Assembly (NCBI GenBank): GCA_964566765.1
Contig: CAZMJI010000071.1
Coordinates: forward strand, 1 to 5,328
Direction of reading: 5' to 3'
Length of the DNA stretch: 5,328 bases
DNA from: Thioglobus_B sp964566765
GTDB taxonomy: Bacteria; Pseudomonadota; Gammaproteobacteria; PS1; Pseudothioglobaceae
Shown: positions 1 through 5,214 of the stretch, piece by piece
How positions within the stretch are numbered: position 1 is the first letter of the stretch
How the letters are laid out: the number at the start of each line of letters is the position of its first letter
Program-made: the position numbers and the translations under genes
The notes under the pieces: model-generated
Database searches by the model: none
What the model saw: the letters and a program-made list of their open reading frames with translations, nothing else
Told to the model about the DNA's origin: nothing

Positions 1-35
1 AACAGTGCCCTTGAATCAGAGGTGCTGTTTTTTTT
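1..35 (+). terminator. Intrinsic-terminator-like hairpin upstream of sspA
   Basis: AACAGTGCC (1-9) can pair with GGTGCTGTT (21-29) through nine pairs, two of them G-U wobbles, around an 11-nt loop. A run of eight T follows at 28-35. This is the form of a Rho-independent terminator for a gene lying before the window. The left arm starts at the first base, so the stem may extend further upstream. It sits only a few bases before the sspA ribosome binding site, so it may be a partial terminator that tunes read-through into sspA. Confidence 0.7.
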
Positions 36-41
36 ATTTTC

Positions 42-48
42 AGGGGAG
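42..48 (+). promoter_or_regulatory. Ribosome binding site of sspA
   Basis: AGGGGAG lies 7 nt before the ATG at 56, a good Shine-Dalgarno match at normal spacing. It supports this start codon. It begins six bases after the T-run of the preceding hairpin. Confidence 0.75.
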
Positions 49-55
49 TTAAAAA

Positions 56-688
56 ATGCTTACAAAACCTAATCCGGCCTCAACCACGTTGTACGCCTCA
101 CCGAGAGAGTTAGAGTCTCATGTGATTCGTTTTATCATGGCTGAAAAAGGCATCGAGCGCGATGTTGTTAATCTGGGTGACAACGATGTGATGCCAGAGG
201 AGATTCAGGAACTAAACCCAATCCAATCTTTGCCAACGCTGTTTGATCGCGGCATGGTATTGTACGATTTGTCGGTGATCATGGAGTACCTAGATGAGCG
301 TTTCCCGTTTCCACCACTACTGCCGGTAGATCCGATTGAAAAAGCCGAAAAGCGTTTGTTAATTTATCGCTTTACGCGTGCACCAGGCTGTTGGTTTGAA
401 TTGGTTCACGCCATTGAAAACGGCGATAAAAAAGCCGCTGAAGAAGCCAGAAAAACCCTGAAAAGCAATCTGATTGAACTGACACCACTATTTGCCTTCC
501 AGCCTTTCTTTAAGTCAGATGAGATGGGTGCGGTTGATGCCTGTTTGGCTGCCATTTTGTGGCGTTTGAAAAAGCTAGACATTGACTTGGGTGCCAAGGC
601 CAAGCCGATTATGGACTATGCCAATCGCCTGTTTAACAAAGACAGCTTTAAAGACTCATTGACCGATTGCGAGAAGGAGTACAACTAG
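56..688 (+). CDS. sspA: Stringent starvation protein A (RNA polymerase-associated, GST-like fold)
   Basis: SspA binds RNA polymerase holoenzyme in the cytoplasm and adjusts transcription in stress and stationary phase; it has a glutathione-S-transferase fold without known transferase activity. The 210 residues match the usual length (212 in E. coli). An N-terminal thioredoxin-like domain (about 10-87) carries AEKG (29-32), NPIQSLPTL with the cis-proline P60, and MEYLDERFP (76-84). An all-helical C-terminal domain (about 95-205) contains LLWRL-like ILWRLKKL and ends DSFKDSLTDCEKE, close to the enteric DSFLASLTEAERE. GST proteins usually carry a glutathione-binding Glu-Ser at 71-72; here it is Asp-Leu, in keeping with a non-enzymatic role. 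The surface pocket that is Pro-His-Pro in E. coli (84-86) is Pro-Phe-Pro here. The ATG is supported by AGGGGAG. sspB follows after 9 nt. Identification is from recalled family sequences and is strong. Confidence 0.95.
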   Translation: MLTKPNPASTTLYASPRELESHVIRFIMAEKGIERDVVNLGDNDVMPEEIQELNPIQSLPTLFDRGMVLYDLSVIMEYLDERFPFPPLLPVDPIEKAEKRLLIYRFTRAPGCWFELVHAIENGDKKAAEEARKTLKSNLIELTPLFAFQPFFKSDEMGAVDACLAAILWRLKKLDIDLGAKAKPIMDYANRLFNKDSFKDSLTDCEKEYN

Positions 689-690
689 GA
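687..690 (+). promoter_or_regulatory. Ribosome binding site deciding the sspB GTG start
   Basis: AGGA overlaps the last two bases of the sspA stop codon TAG and lies 7 nt before GTG at 698. It supports GTG as the sspB start. No ATG in this frame occurs until residue 16, which is inside the conserved N-terminal helix. Confidence 0.65.
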
Positions 691-697
691 CGCTATC

Positions 698-1057
698 GTG
701 GCTTCAGTTGTGCCTTATTTGATCAGAGCCTACCATCAGTGGATGGAGGATTCTGATCTAACCCCCTACCTACTGGTTGATTGTTACTCGCCTCAAGTGC
801 AGGTGCCCAGTGACTATATTCAAGACAACCAGATTGTGCTCAACATTAGCAGTCATGCCACTGAGGCGTTGAGCATTAATAACGAATACGTTTCATTTAA
901 AGCGCGCTTTGGTGGCCGTACTCAAGAAGTGGTGGTACCCATAACGTCGGTGGCCAGCATCTATGCGGCAGAAAACGGTGAAGGCATGCTGTTTGATGTC
1001 ACCCAAGGGGCAGATGAGACGCCTGATGAAGGTCCTGGTCTAACCCTGCTCGATTAA
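698..1057 (+). CDS. sspB: ClpXP protease specificity-enhancing factor SspB, short-tailed
   Basis: SspB is the dimeric adaptor that recognises the ssrA degradation tag of tmRNA-rescued polypeptides (and RseA fragments in E. coli) and delivers them to ClpXP. The 119 residues cover the folded substrate-binding domain almost completely. PYLIRAYHQWMEDSDLTPYL (6-25) is the N-terminal helix and turn, QVPSDYIQDNQIVLNIS (35-51) the core strands, FKARFGG (67-73) the conserved strand, and IYAAENGEGMLFD (88-100) the final strand. Only 19 residues follow, rich in D, E, G and T and ending GLTLLD. E. coli SspB (165 aa) has a long acidic linker ending in a basic ClpX-binding peptide (ALRVVK), and nothing like it is seen here. 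The GTG start is backed by AGGA at 687-690. The gene is in the same frame as sspA, three codons after its TAG stop. Its 3' end overlaps bioD on the other strand. Identity is firm; the ability to tether ClpX is uncertain. Confidence 0.92.
   Translation: MASVVPYLIRAYHQWMEDSDLTPYLLVDCYSPQVQVPSDYIQDNQIVLNISSHATEALSINNEYVSFKARFGGRTQEVVVPITSVASIYAAENGEGMLFDVTQGADETPDEGPGLTLLD
1040..1057. other. 18-bp tail-to-tail overlap of sspB and bioD
   Basis: The sspB stop TAA ends at 1057. The bioD stop (TAG on the minus strand) occupies 1042-1040. The last codons of each gene, through both stops, are therefore read from both strands. No hairpin followed by a T-run is visible near the junction on either strand, so the transcripts probably run into each other or end by a Rho-dependent route. 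Confidence 0.85.
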
Positions 1058-1681
1058 TCCCAGCATCTGCTTAGCAAACTCGGCGTCGTCGCCCTGATAC
1101 AGCACCACCGGTGTGTCTGTGTACTGCACAATGGCCTGATCATTGGCCAAGGCATTGGGTTCGAACTGATTGAGTACGATGGCCAATACACGCAAACCTG
1201 CAGATTGGGCTGCGGTATCGGTGAGTAGCGCCTGATTGATGGCACCCAATTCATCTTTGACCACCAGGATCAGTGGCAACTCCAGGGCCTTGGCCAGGTC
1301 GATATTTAGCGCTTGCTGTGCAATCGGTGAGTAGAGGCCGCCAGCACCCTCAACCAGCACGAAATTTGGCGCCTGAGAAGCCGCCACCAGCTGCGCTAAG
1401 TCCAGCGTTTGATCATCTGCCTTAGCGGCCAATTCTGGCGAGGCGCATAGGGCAAAGCGATAAGGACAAACCTGATCGATACTTTCACCAGCATTGCTCA
1501 GCGCCTGCAGTGCTGCAGCATCCTTGGTGAGCAATTCGCCACCTTCTAGGCGGCAGTCGCTCTCCACCGGCTTTCTAACGCTGACAACGCGATGCTCGCT
1601 TAAGGCCTTAACCAGACGTTTGGCAATAAAAGTTTTGCCAACATCGGTGCCGCTACCAGTGATAAAAATACCTGTGTTCAT
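1040..1681 (-). CDS. bioD: Dethiobiotin synthetase (ATP-dependent)
   Basis: BioD catalyses the penultimate step of biotin synthesis, closing the ureido ring of 7,8-diaminopelargonate with CO2 and ATP to give dethiobiotin, as a cytoplasmic homodimer. The 213 residues compare with 225 in E. coli. The P-loop GSGTDVGKT (9-17) includes K16 and T17. K37 in RKPVES is the substrate and CO2-site lysine. PYRFALCASPELAA (73-86) is the family segment around the substrate, VEGAGG (110-115) binds Mg-phosphate and substrate, LGAINQALLT (145-154) is the conserved dimer-interface helix, and N171 in VLNQFEP matches the adenine-reading asparagine. No bioA, bioB, bioC or bioF lies in the window, so this is a stand-alone biotin gene. 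AAAGG 5 nt before the ATG supports the start. It diverges from pyrD and converges on sspB. Confidence 0.94.
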   Translation of the reverse strand: MNTGIFITGSGTDVGKTFIAKRLVKALSEHRVVSVRKPVESDCRLEGGELLTKDAAALQALSNAGESIDQVCPYRFALCASPELAAKADDQTLDLAQLVAASQAPNFVLVEGAGGLYSPIAQQALNIDLAKALELPLILVVKDELGAINQALLTDTAAQSAGLRVLAIVLNQFEPNALANDQAIVQYTDTPVVLYQGDDAEFAKQMLGLIEQG

Positions 1682-1686
1682 AATTG

Positions 1687-1691
1687 CCTTT
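1687..1691 (-). promoter_or_regulatory. Ribosome binding site of bioD
   Basis: The minus strand reads AAAGG, 5 nt before the bioD ATG at 1681. The match is modest. It implies that the bioD mRNA has a 5' leader, in contrast to the divergent pyrD-like gene, which shows no Shine-Dalgarno sequence. Confidence 0.55.
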
Positions 1692-1694
1692 TAT

Positions 1695-1713
1695 AACATG
1701 AGTTGCTCATTTT
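1695..1713. promoter_or_regulatory. Inverted repeat in the divergent spacer, possible operator
   Basis: AACATGAG (1695-1702) and CTCATTTT (1706-1713) are arms around TTG. Seven of eight positions are complementary, and the inner ATGAG/CTCAT pairs are perfect. It lies between the bioD ribosome binding site and the promoter region, where a repressor could act on bioD. It does not match the BirA box (TTGTAAACC type) as I know it. It could equally be a small mRNA hairpin or chance. Confidence 0.3.
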
Positions 1714-1718
1714 AGCAT

Positions 1719-1747
1719 TTAAAAAAAGTAGCGCTTTACCGTATAAT
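1719..1747 (+). promoter_or_regulatory. Sigma-70-type promoter of pyrD-leuS, placed for a leaderless transcript
   Basis: A perfect TATAAT lies at 1742-1747, with TTAAAA (1719-1724, 4 of 6 to TTGACA) 17 bp upstream. Seven bases separate the -10 from A1755, the first base of the pyrD ATG, which is the normal distance to +1. Transcription would then begin at or one base before the start codon. The discriminator AACGCGC is G+C-rich, a feature associated with negative stringent control in enteric promoters; that regulation is inference here. Confidence 0.7.
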
Positions 1748-1771
1748 AACGCGCATGCATGATAATTTAAA
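1743..1771 (-). promoter_or_regulatory. Candidate bioD promoter sharing its -10 with the pyrD promoter
   Basis: On the minus strand the same A/T block reads TATTAT (1748-1743, 5 of 6 to TATAAT). TTTAAA at 1771-1766 (4 of 6 to TTGACA) is 17 bp upstream, inside the first codons of pyrD. Initiation would fall near A1736, giving bioD a leader of about 55 nt that contains the inverted repeat and the ribosome binding site. A weaker alternative is TATAAA on the minus strand at 1695-1690, which lacks a convincing -35. Confidence 0.45.
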
Positions 1772-2717
1772 AACCAACTTTTGTGGCGTTGAGCTCGACT
1801 CTCCCATTGTTCTACTTTCTGGCTGTGTCGGCTTCGGCGAAGAATACACGCGTGTTGAAGGCTTCTCTAATACTGATGTGGGTGCAATTTGCCTAAAAGG
1901 CACCACCTTAGAGCCGCGTCTTGGTAACCAGCCACACCGCGTGATTGAAACGCCTAACGGCATGATTAACGCCATTGGTTTGCAAAACCCAGGGGCTGAC
2001 AAGGTTATCAATGAGATTATGCCGACTTTGGATCGTTCAGAAACCAAGTTTATCATCAACATCTCAGGCTCCTCTGTGGAAGATTATGGCGAGATTGCCA
2101 AGCGTTTTGATGACACCGATATTGACGCCATTGAGATCAACATCTCCTGTCCAAACGTCAAAGAAGGTGGTGTGGCCTTTGGTAACGACCCCGACATGTC
2201 TTATCGCGTGGTAGAGATTTGCCGACAAAACACCTCTAAGCCGCTGATTACCAAGCTTTCGCCCAACCAAACTGACATTGCACTGAGTGCGCAGCGTTGT
2301 ATTGATGCGGGTACTGATGGTTTGGCGGTGATTAACACGCTGATGGGCATGGCCATTGACATTAACAAACGTCAGCCGATTATTGGTAACAACCAGGGTG
2401 GTCTATCAGGTCCTGCGATTAAGCCGGTAGCGCTACTTAAGGTGCACCAGGTCTATCAGGTCAGCAAGCAATACAATGTGCCGATTATTGGCCAAGGCGG
2501 CATCGCCTCAGCCGAAGATGCGCTGGAATTTATCATTGCCGGTGCGGCCACGGTCGGTGTGGGCACTTCGCTGTTTTACGACCCGCTGGTGTGCAACAAG
2601 ATTAACGACGGCATTAGTCAATATCTAATCGACAACCAGCTGGACAGCGTGGACCAATTGGTCGGCACCTTGTCACTAAACTCGAACATTTCCCAGTGCG
2701 ACACGGGTTGCAAATAA
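1755..2717 (+). CDS. pyrD: Class 1B-type dihydroorotate dehydrogenase, catalytic subunit
   Basis: This FMN-containing TIM-barrel enzyme oxidises dihydroorotate to orotate in pyrimidine synthesis. In 320 residues it shows KGTTLEPRLGN (48-58), the substrate loop NAIGLQNPG (72-80), and INISCPNVKEGG (128-139) with C132 as the catalytic base. It also shows K167 in ITKLSPN, NTLMGMAID (194-202), and the FMN-phosphate loops GQGGI (246-250) and GVGTSLF (268-274). A catalytic Cys marks class 1 (class 2 uses Ser), and VKxGGxxFG is the class 1B form. There is no N-terminal membrane segment. Known class 1B enzymes act with the FAD/2Fe-2S subunit PyrK to reduce NAD; no pyrK is present here. The C-terminus is unusual, with C315 and C319 in CDTGCK. 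The ATG fits the family N-terminus but has no Shine-Dalgarno, and a TATAAT lies just upstream. leuS follows after 18 nt. A related dihydropyrimidine or other orotate-type oxidoreductase remains possible. Confidence 0.87.
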   Translation: MHDNLKTNFCGVELDSPIVLLSGCVGFGEEYTRVEGFSNTDVGAICLKGTTLEPRLGNQPHRVIETPNGMINAIGLQNPGADKVINEIMPTLDRSETKFIINISGSSVEDYGEIAKRFDDTDIDAIEINISCPNVKEGGVAFGNDPDMSYRVVEICRQNTSKPLITKLSPNQTDIALSAQRCIDAGTDGLAVINTLMGMAIDINKRQPIIGNNQGGLSGPAIKPVALLKVHQVYQVSKQYNVPIIGQGGIASAEDALEFIIAGAATVGVGTSLFYDPLVCNKINDGISQYLIDNQLDSVDQLVGTLSLNSNISQCDTGCK

Positions 2718-2735
2718 ACAACACTCCTAGATACG

Positions 2736-5198
2736 ATGCAGCAAGATTACAACGCAAAAGCCATTGAACAACAGGCGCAACAATTTTGGTTGGACAACAA
2801 CTCCTTTACCGTGGTTGAGGACAACGACAAAGAAAAATACTATTGTCTGAGCATGTTCCCATACCCGTCGGGTAAGCTACACATGGGCCATGTGCGTAAC
2901 TACTCGATTGGTGATGTGATTAGCCGCTTCCAGAAAATGCAGGGCAAAAACGTGATGCAGCCGATTGGCTGGGATGCGTTTGGCCTACCAGCTGAAAATG
3001 CTGCGCTTAAAAACCAAGTGGCGCCAGCCAAATGGACTTATGCCAATATTGAGTACATGAAAGAGCAGTTAAACCAATTGGGCTTTGGTTATGATTGGTC
3101 TCGAGAGTTGGCCACCTGCCATCCGAAATACTACAAATGGGAGCAGTGGCTGTTTACCAAGCTGTTTGACAAAGGCCTGGTGTACAAGAAAAATTCAGTG
3201 GTTAACTGGGATCCGGTTGATCAAACCGTACTGGCCAATGAGCAGGTGATCGATGGTCGCGGTTGGCGCTCAGACGCGCTGATTGAGAAAAAAGAAATTG
3301 CGCAATACTTTATGCGCATCACCGACTATGCCGATGAATTGCTGGGCGATCTAGACACGCTAGAAGGCTGGCCTGAAGCGGTTAAAACCATGCAGAAGAA
3401 CTGGATTGGTAAGTCGATTGGTCTGGAGATTGATTTCGCTCTGGAGAGTGGTGAGGCGCTGAAGGTTTATACCACACGTCCAGACACCTTGATGGGTGTG
3501 ACGTATTTGGCCATTGCCAGTGAGCACCCGTTGGCACTAGAAGCCGGTAAAAACAATACCCAAATTCAAGCCTTTATTGACGAGTGCAAAACCATGGAAA
3601 CCAGCGAAGCGGCAATGGAAACCATGGAGAAAAAAGGCATTAACTCGGGGCTTACTTGCACCCATCCAATCACCGGTGAAGCGGTTGAGATTTGGATTGC
3701 CAATTTTGTACTCATGGGCTATGGTACCGGTGCGGTGATGAGTGTACCGGCGCACGATGAGCGTGATCACGCCTTTGCACAAAAATACAACATTGCCATT
3801 AAAAACGTCATTAAGCCAGTTGATGGCGATGTCGATACCACTGAAGCCGCTTTTACCGACAAAGGTGTGTTGTTTAACTCAGGCGAATTTGACGGCTTGG
3901 ATTTCAATCAAGCCTTTGAGGCCATCGCCAACAAGCTAGAGGCTGACAACAAGGGCAGCAAACAAACCAACTACCGCCTAAGAGATTGGGGTGTGTCGCG
4001 CCAACGCTATTGGGGCTGCCCGATTCCAATCATCAATTGCCCAGATTGTGGCGCGGTCAGTGTGCCTGAGGCTGATCTACCAGTGGTTTTACCCGAAGAT
4101 GTGACCTTTGATGGTGTCGGCTCACCGATTAAAAAAATGCCGGAATTCTACAACACCACCTGCCCTAAATGCGGTGGCGCAGCTGAGCGTGAAACCGATA
4201 CCTTTGACACCTTTTTCGAGTCTTCTTGGTATTTTGCTCGCTACGCCTGTAGGGATAGCGACAATGCCATGCTTGATGAGCGCGCTGACTACTGGCTAGC
4301 CGGCGGTGTTGACCAGTATATTGGTGGTATTGAACATGCGATTTTGCACCTGCTGTATGCGCGTTTCTTTAACAAATTACTGCGTGACGAGGGCTTAATT
4401 AGCAATGATGAGCCATTTAAGAACCTGTTAACACAAGGTATGGTGCTTAAAGATGGCGCGAAGATGAGTAAATCCAAGGGTAATACCGTAGACCCGCAAG
4501 AGATGATTGCCAAATACGGTGCGGACACGGTTCGCTTATTCATTCTATTTGCCGCGCCACCAACGCAAGACCTGGAGTGGAGTGATTCAGGACTGGAAGG
4601 CTCACACCGCTTCGTTAACAAGGTCTATCGTCTGGTGCACGCCCTGGTAGAGGACTTAGACGGTGATACAGCACCAACCCTAATGACCGATCAGCTTAAC
4701 AAGGCACAAAAGGAATTAAGAACCAAAGTACACCAAACACTGCAGAAGATCAGCGATGATATTGATCGACGTCACTCATTCAACACAGCCATTGCAGCGC
4801 TGATGGAGCTCACCAATTCAGTGGGCAAGATGCTCGAGTCAGACGCGCAATCTTTGGCGGTACGTTATGAAGCGGTTGATATTATTCTGCGCGCCTTAAG
4901 CCCGATTACCCCGCACATTTGTCACTACTTGTACCAACAACTGGGGCAACAGGCAGCGATTGTGGACAGCAGCTGGCCTAAGGTTGATGAAAACGCACTG
5001 AAACAAGACGAGGTGCAGATTGTGGTTCAGGTGAACGGCAAGCTGCGTGCTAAGATTTTGTGCGAGGCGGGGGCAGATGCAGCCCAAGTTGAAGCACAAG
5101 CCCTAGCGGACGAAAACGTGGCCAAATTCACCCAAGACAATACCGTGGTTAAGGTGATTGTTGTGCCTAACAAACTGGTGAATATTGTGGTTAAGTAA
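2736..5198 (+). CDS. leuS: Leucyl-tRNA synthetase, compact form without leucine-specific domain
   Basis: This class I synthetase charges tRNA(Leu) and hydrolyses mischarged products. In 820 residues (860 in E. coli) it has the HIGH-type HMGH (49-52), WDAFGLPAE in the Rossmann core, and a CP1 editing domain with TTRPDT (246-251) and GTGAVMSVPAHDERD (330-344), where D344 matches E. coli D345. A zinc ribbon follows with CPDC (435-438) and CPKC (476-479), then FESSWYFARY, KMSKS (576-580), an anticodon-binding helical domain, and a C-terminal tRNA-binding domain with VVQVNGKLRAK. The four cysteines of the E. coli ZN-1 module (159-179 region) are D, R, G and S here. The leucine-specific insertion before KMSKS is absent, leaving only LKDGA between MV and KMSKS. 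The start matches the enteric N-terminus (MQ-x-x-Y), but the 18-nt gap after pyrD has no clear Shine-Dalgarno, so translation may be coupled. A strong terminator follows. Confidence 0.97.
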   Translation: MQQDYNAKAIEQQAQQFWLDNNSFTVVEDNDKEKYYCLSMFPYPSGKLHMGHVRNYSIGDVISRFQKMQGKNVMQPIGWDAFGLPAENAALKNQVAPAKWTYANIEYMKEQLNQLGFGYDWSRELATCHPKYYKWEQWLFTKLFDKGLVYKKNSVVNWDPVDQTVLANEQVIDGRGWRSDALIEKKEIAQYFMRITDYADELLGDLDTLEGWPEAVKTMQKNWIGKSIGLEIDFALESGEALKVYTTRPDTLMGVTYLAIASEHPLALEAGKNNTQIQAFIDECKTMETSEAAMETMEKKGINSGLTCTHPITGEAVEIWIANFVLMGYGTGAVMSVPAHDERDHAFAQKYNIAIKNVIKPVDGDVDTTEAAFTDKGVLFNSGEFDGLDFNQAFEAIANKLEADNKGSKQTNYRLRDWGVSRQRYWGCPIPIINCPDCGAVSVPEADLPVVLPEDVTFDGVGSPIKKMPEFYNTTCPKCGGAAERETDTFDTFFESSWYFARYACRDSDNAMLDERADYWLAGGVDQYIGGIEHAILHLLYARFFNKLLRDEGLISNDEPFKNLLTQGMVLKDGAKMSKSKGNTVDPQEMIAKYGADTVRLFILFAAPPTQDLEWSDSGLEGSHRFVNKVYRLVHALVEDLDGDTAPTLMTDQLNKAQKELRTKVHQTLQKISDDIDRRHSFNTAIAALMELTNSVGKMLESDAQSLAVRYEAVDIILRALSPITPHICHYLYQQLGQQAAIVDSSWPKVDENALKQDEVQIVVQVNGKLRAKILCEAGADAAQVEAQALADENVAKFTQDNTVVKVIVVPNKLVNIVVK

Positions 5199-5214
5199 AC
5201 CACATTAAATTCAC

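Noticed and set aside
10..18. CTTGAATCA occurs at both ends of the window (10-18 and 5282-5290)
   Set aside because: A 9-bp match is expected by chance in more than 5 kb. One copy is in a terminator loop and the other in coding sequence.
1682..1754. BirA box, riboswitch or attenuator in the bioD-pyrD spacer
   Set aside because: No TTGTAAACC-type half sites, no long structured leader and no terminator hairpin are visible. The spacer is only 73 bp and appears filled by promoters.
1494..2270. Open frames of 65-110 codons opposite bioD and pyrD (for example 1494-1715 plus, 1736-2062 minus, 2064-2270 minus)
   Set aside because: They lie antisense to clearly conserved genes, have no recognisable motifs or ribosome binding sites, and have compositions expected of shadow frames.
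2400..2462. 13-bp direct repeat GGTCTATCAGGTC at 2400-2412 and 2450-2462
   Set aside because: The copies are exactly 50 bp apart, so they are read in different frames within pyrD (GLSG versus QVYQV) and encode conserved protein sequence. A single 13-mer match in a window this size is compatible with chance.
2718..2735. T-box or leucine-codon leader peptide controlling leuS
   Set aside because: The gap before leuS is only 18 nt and contains no leader open frame or antiterminator structure.
3590..3632. Repeated ACCATGGAAACC / GGAAACCATGGAG in the LeuRS editing domain
   Set aside because: It encodes TMETSEAAMETMEKKG, which aligns with the ordinary E. coli segment (EAEMATMEKKG). It is short internal similarity rather than a functional repeat.
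4289..4621. 110-codon minus-strand open frame inside leuS
   Set aside because: It is entirely antisense to the conserved LeuRS catalytic domain, with no family resemblance and no promoter or ribosome binding site.
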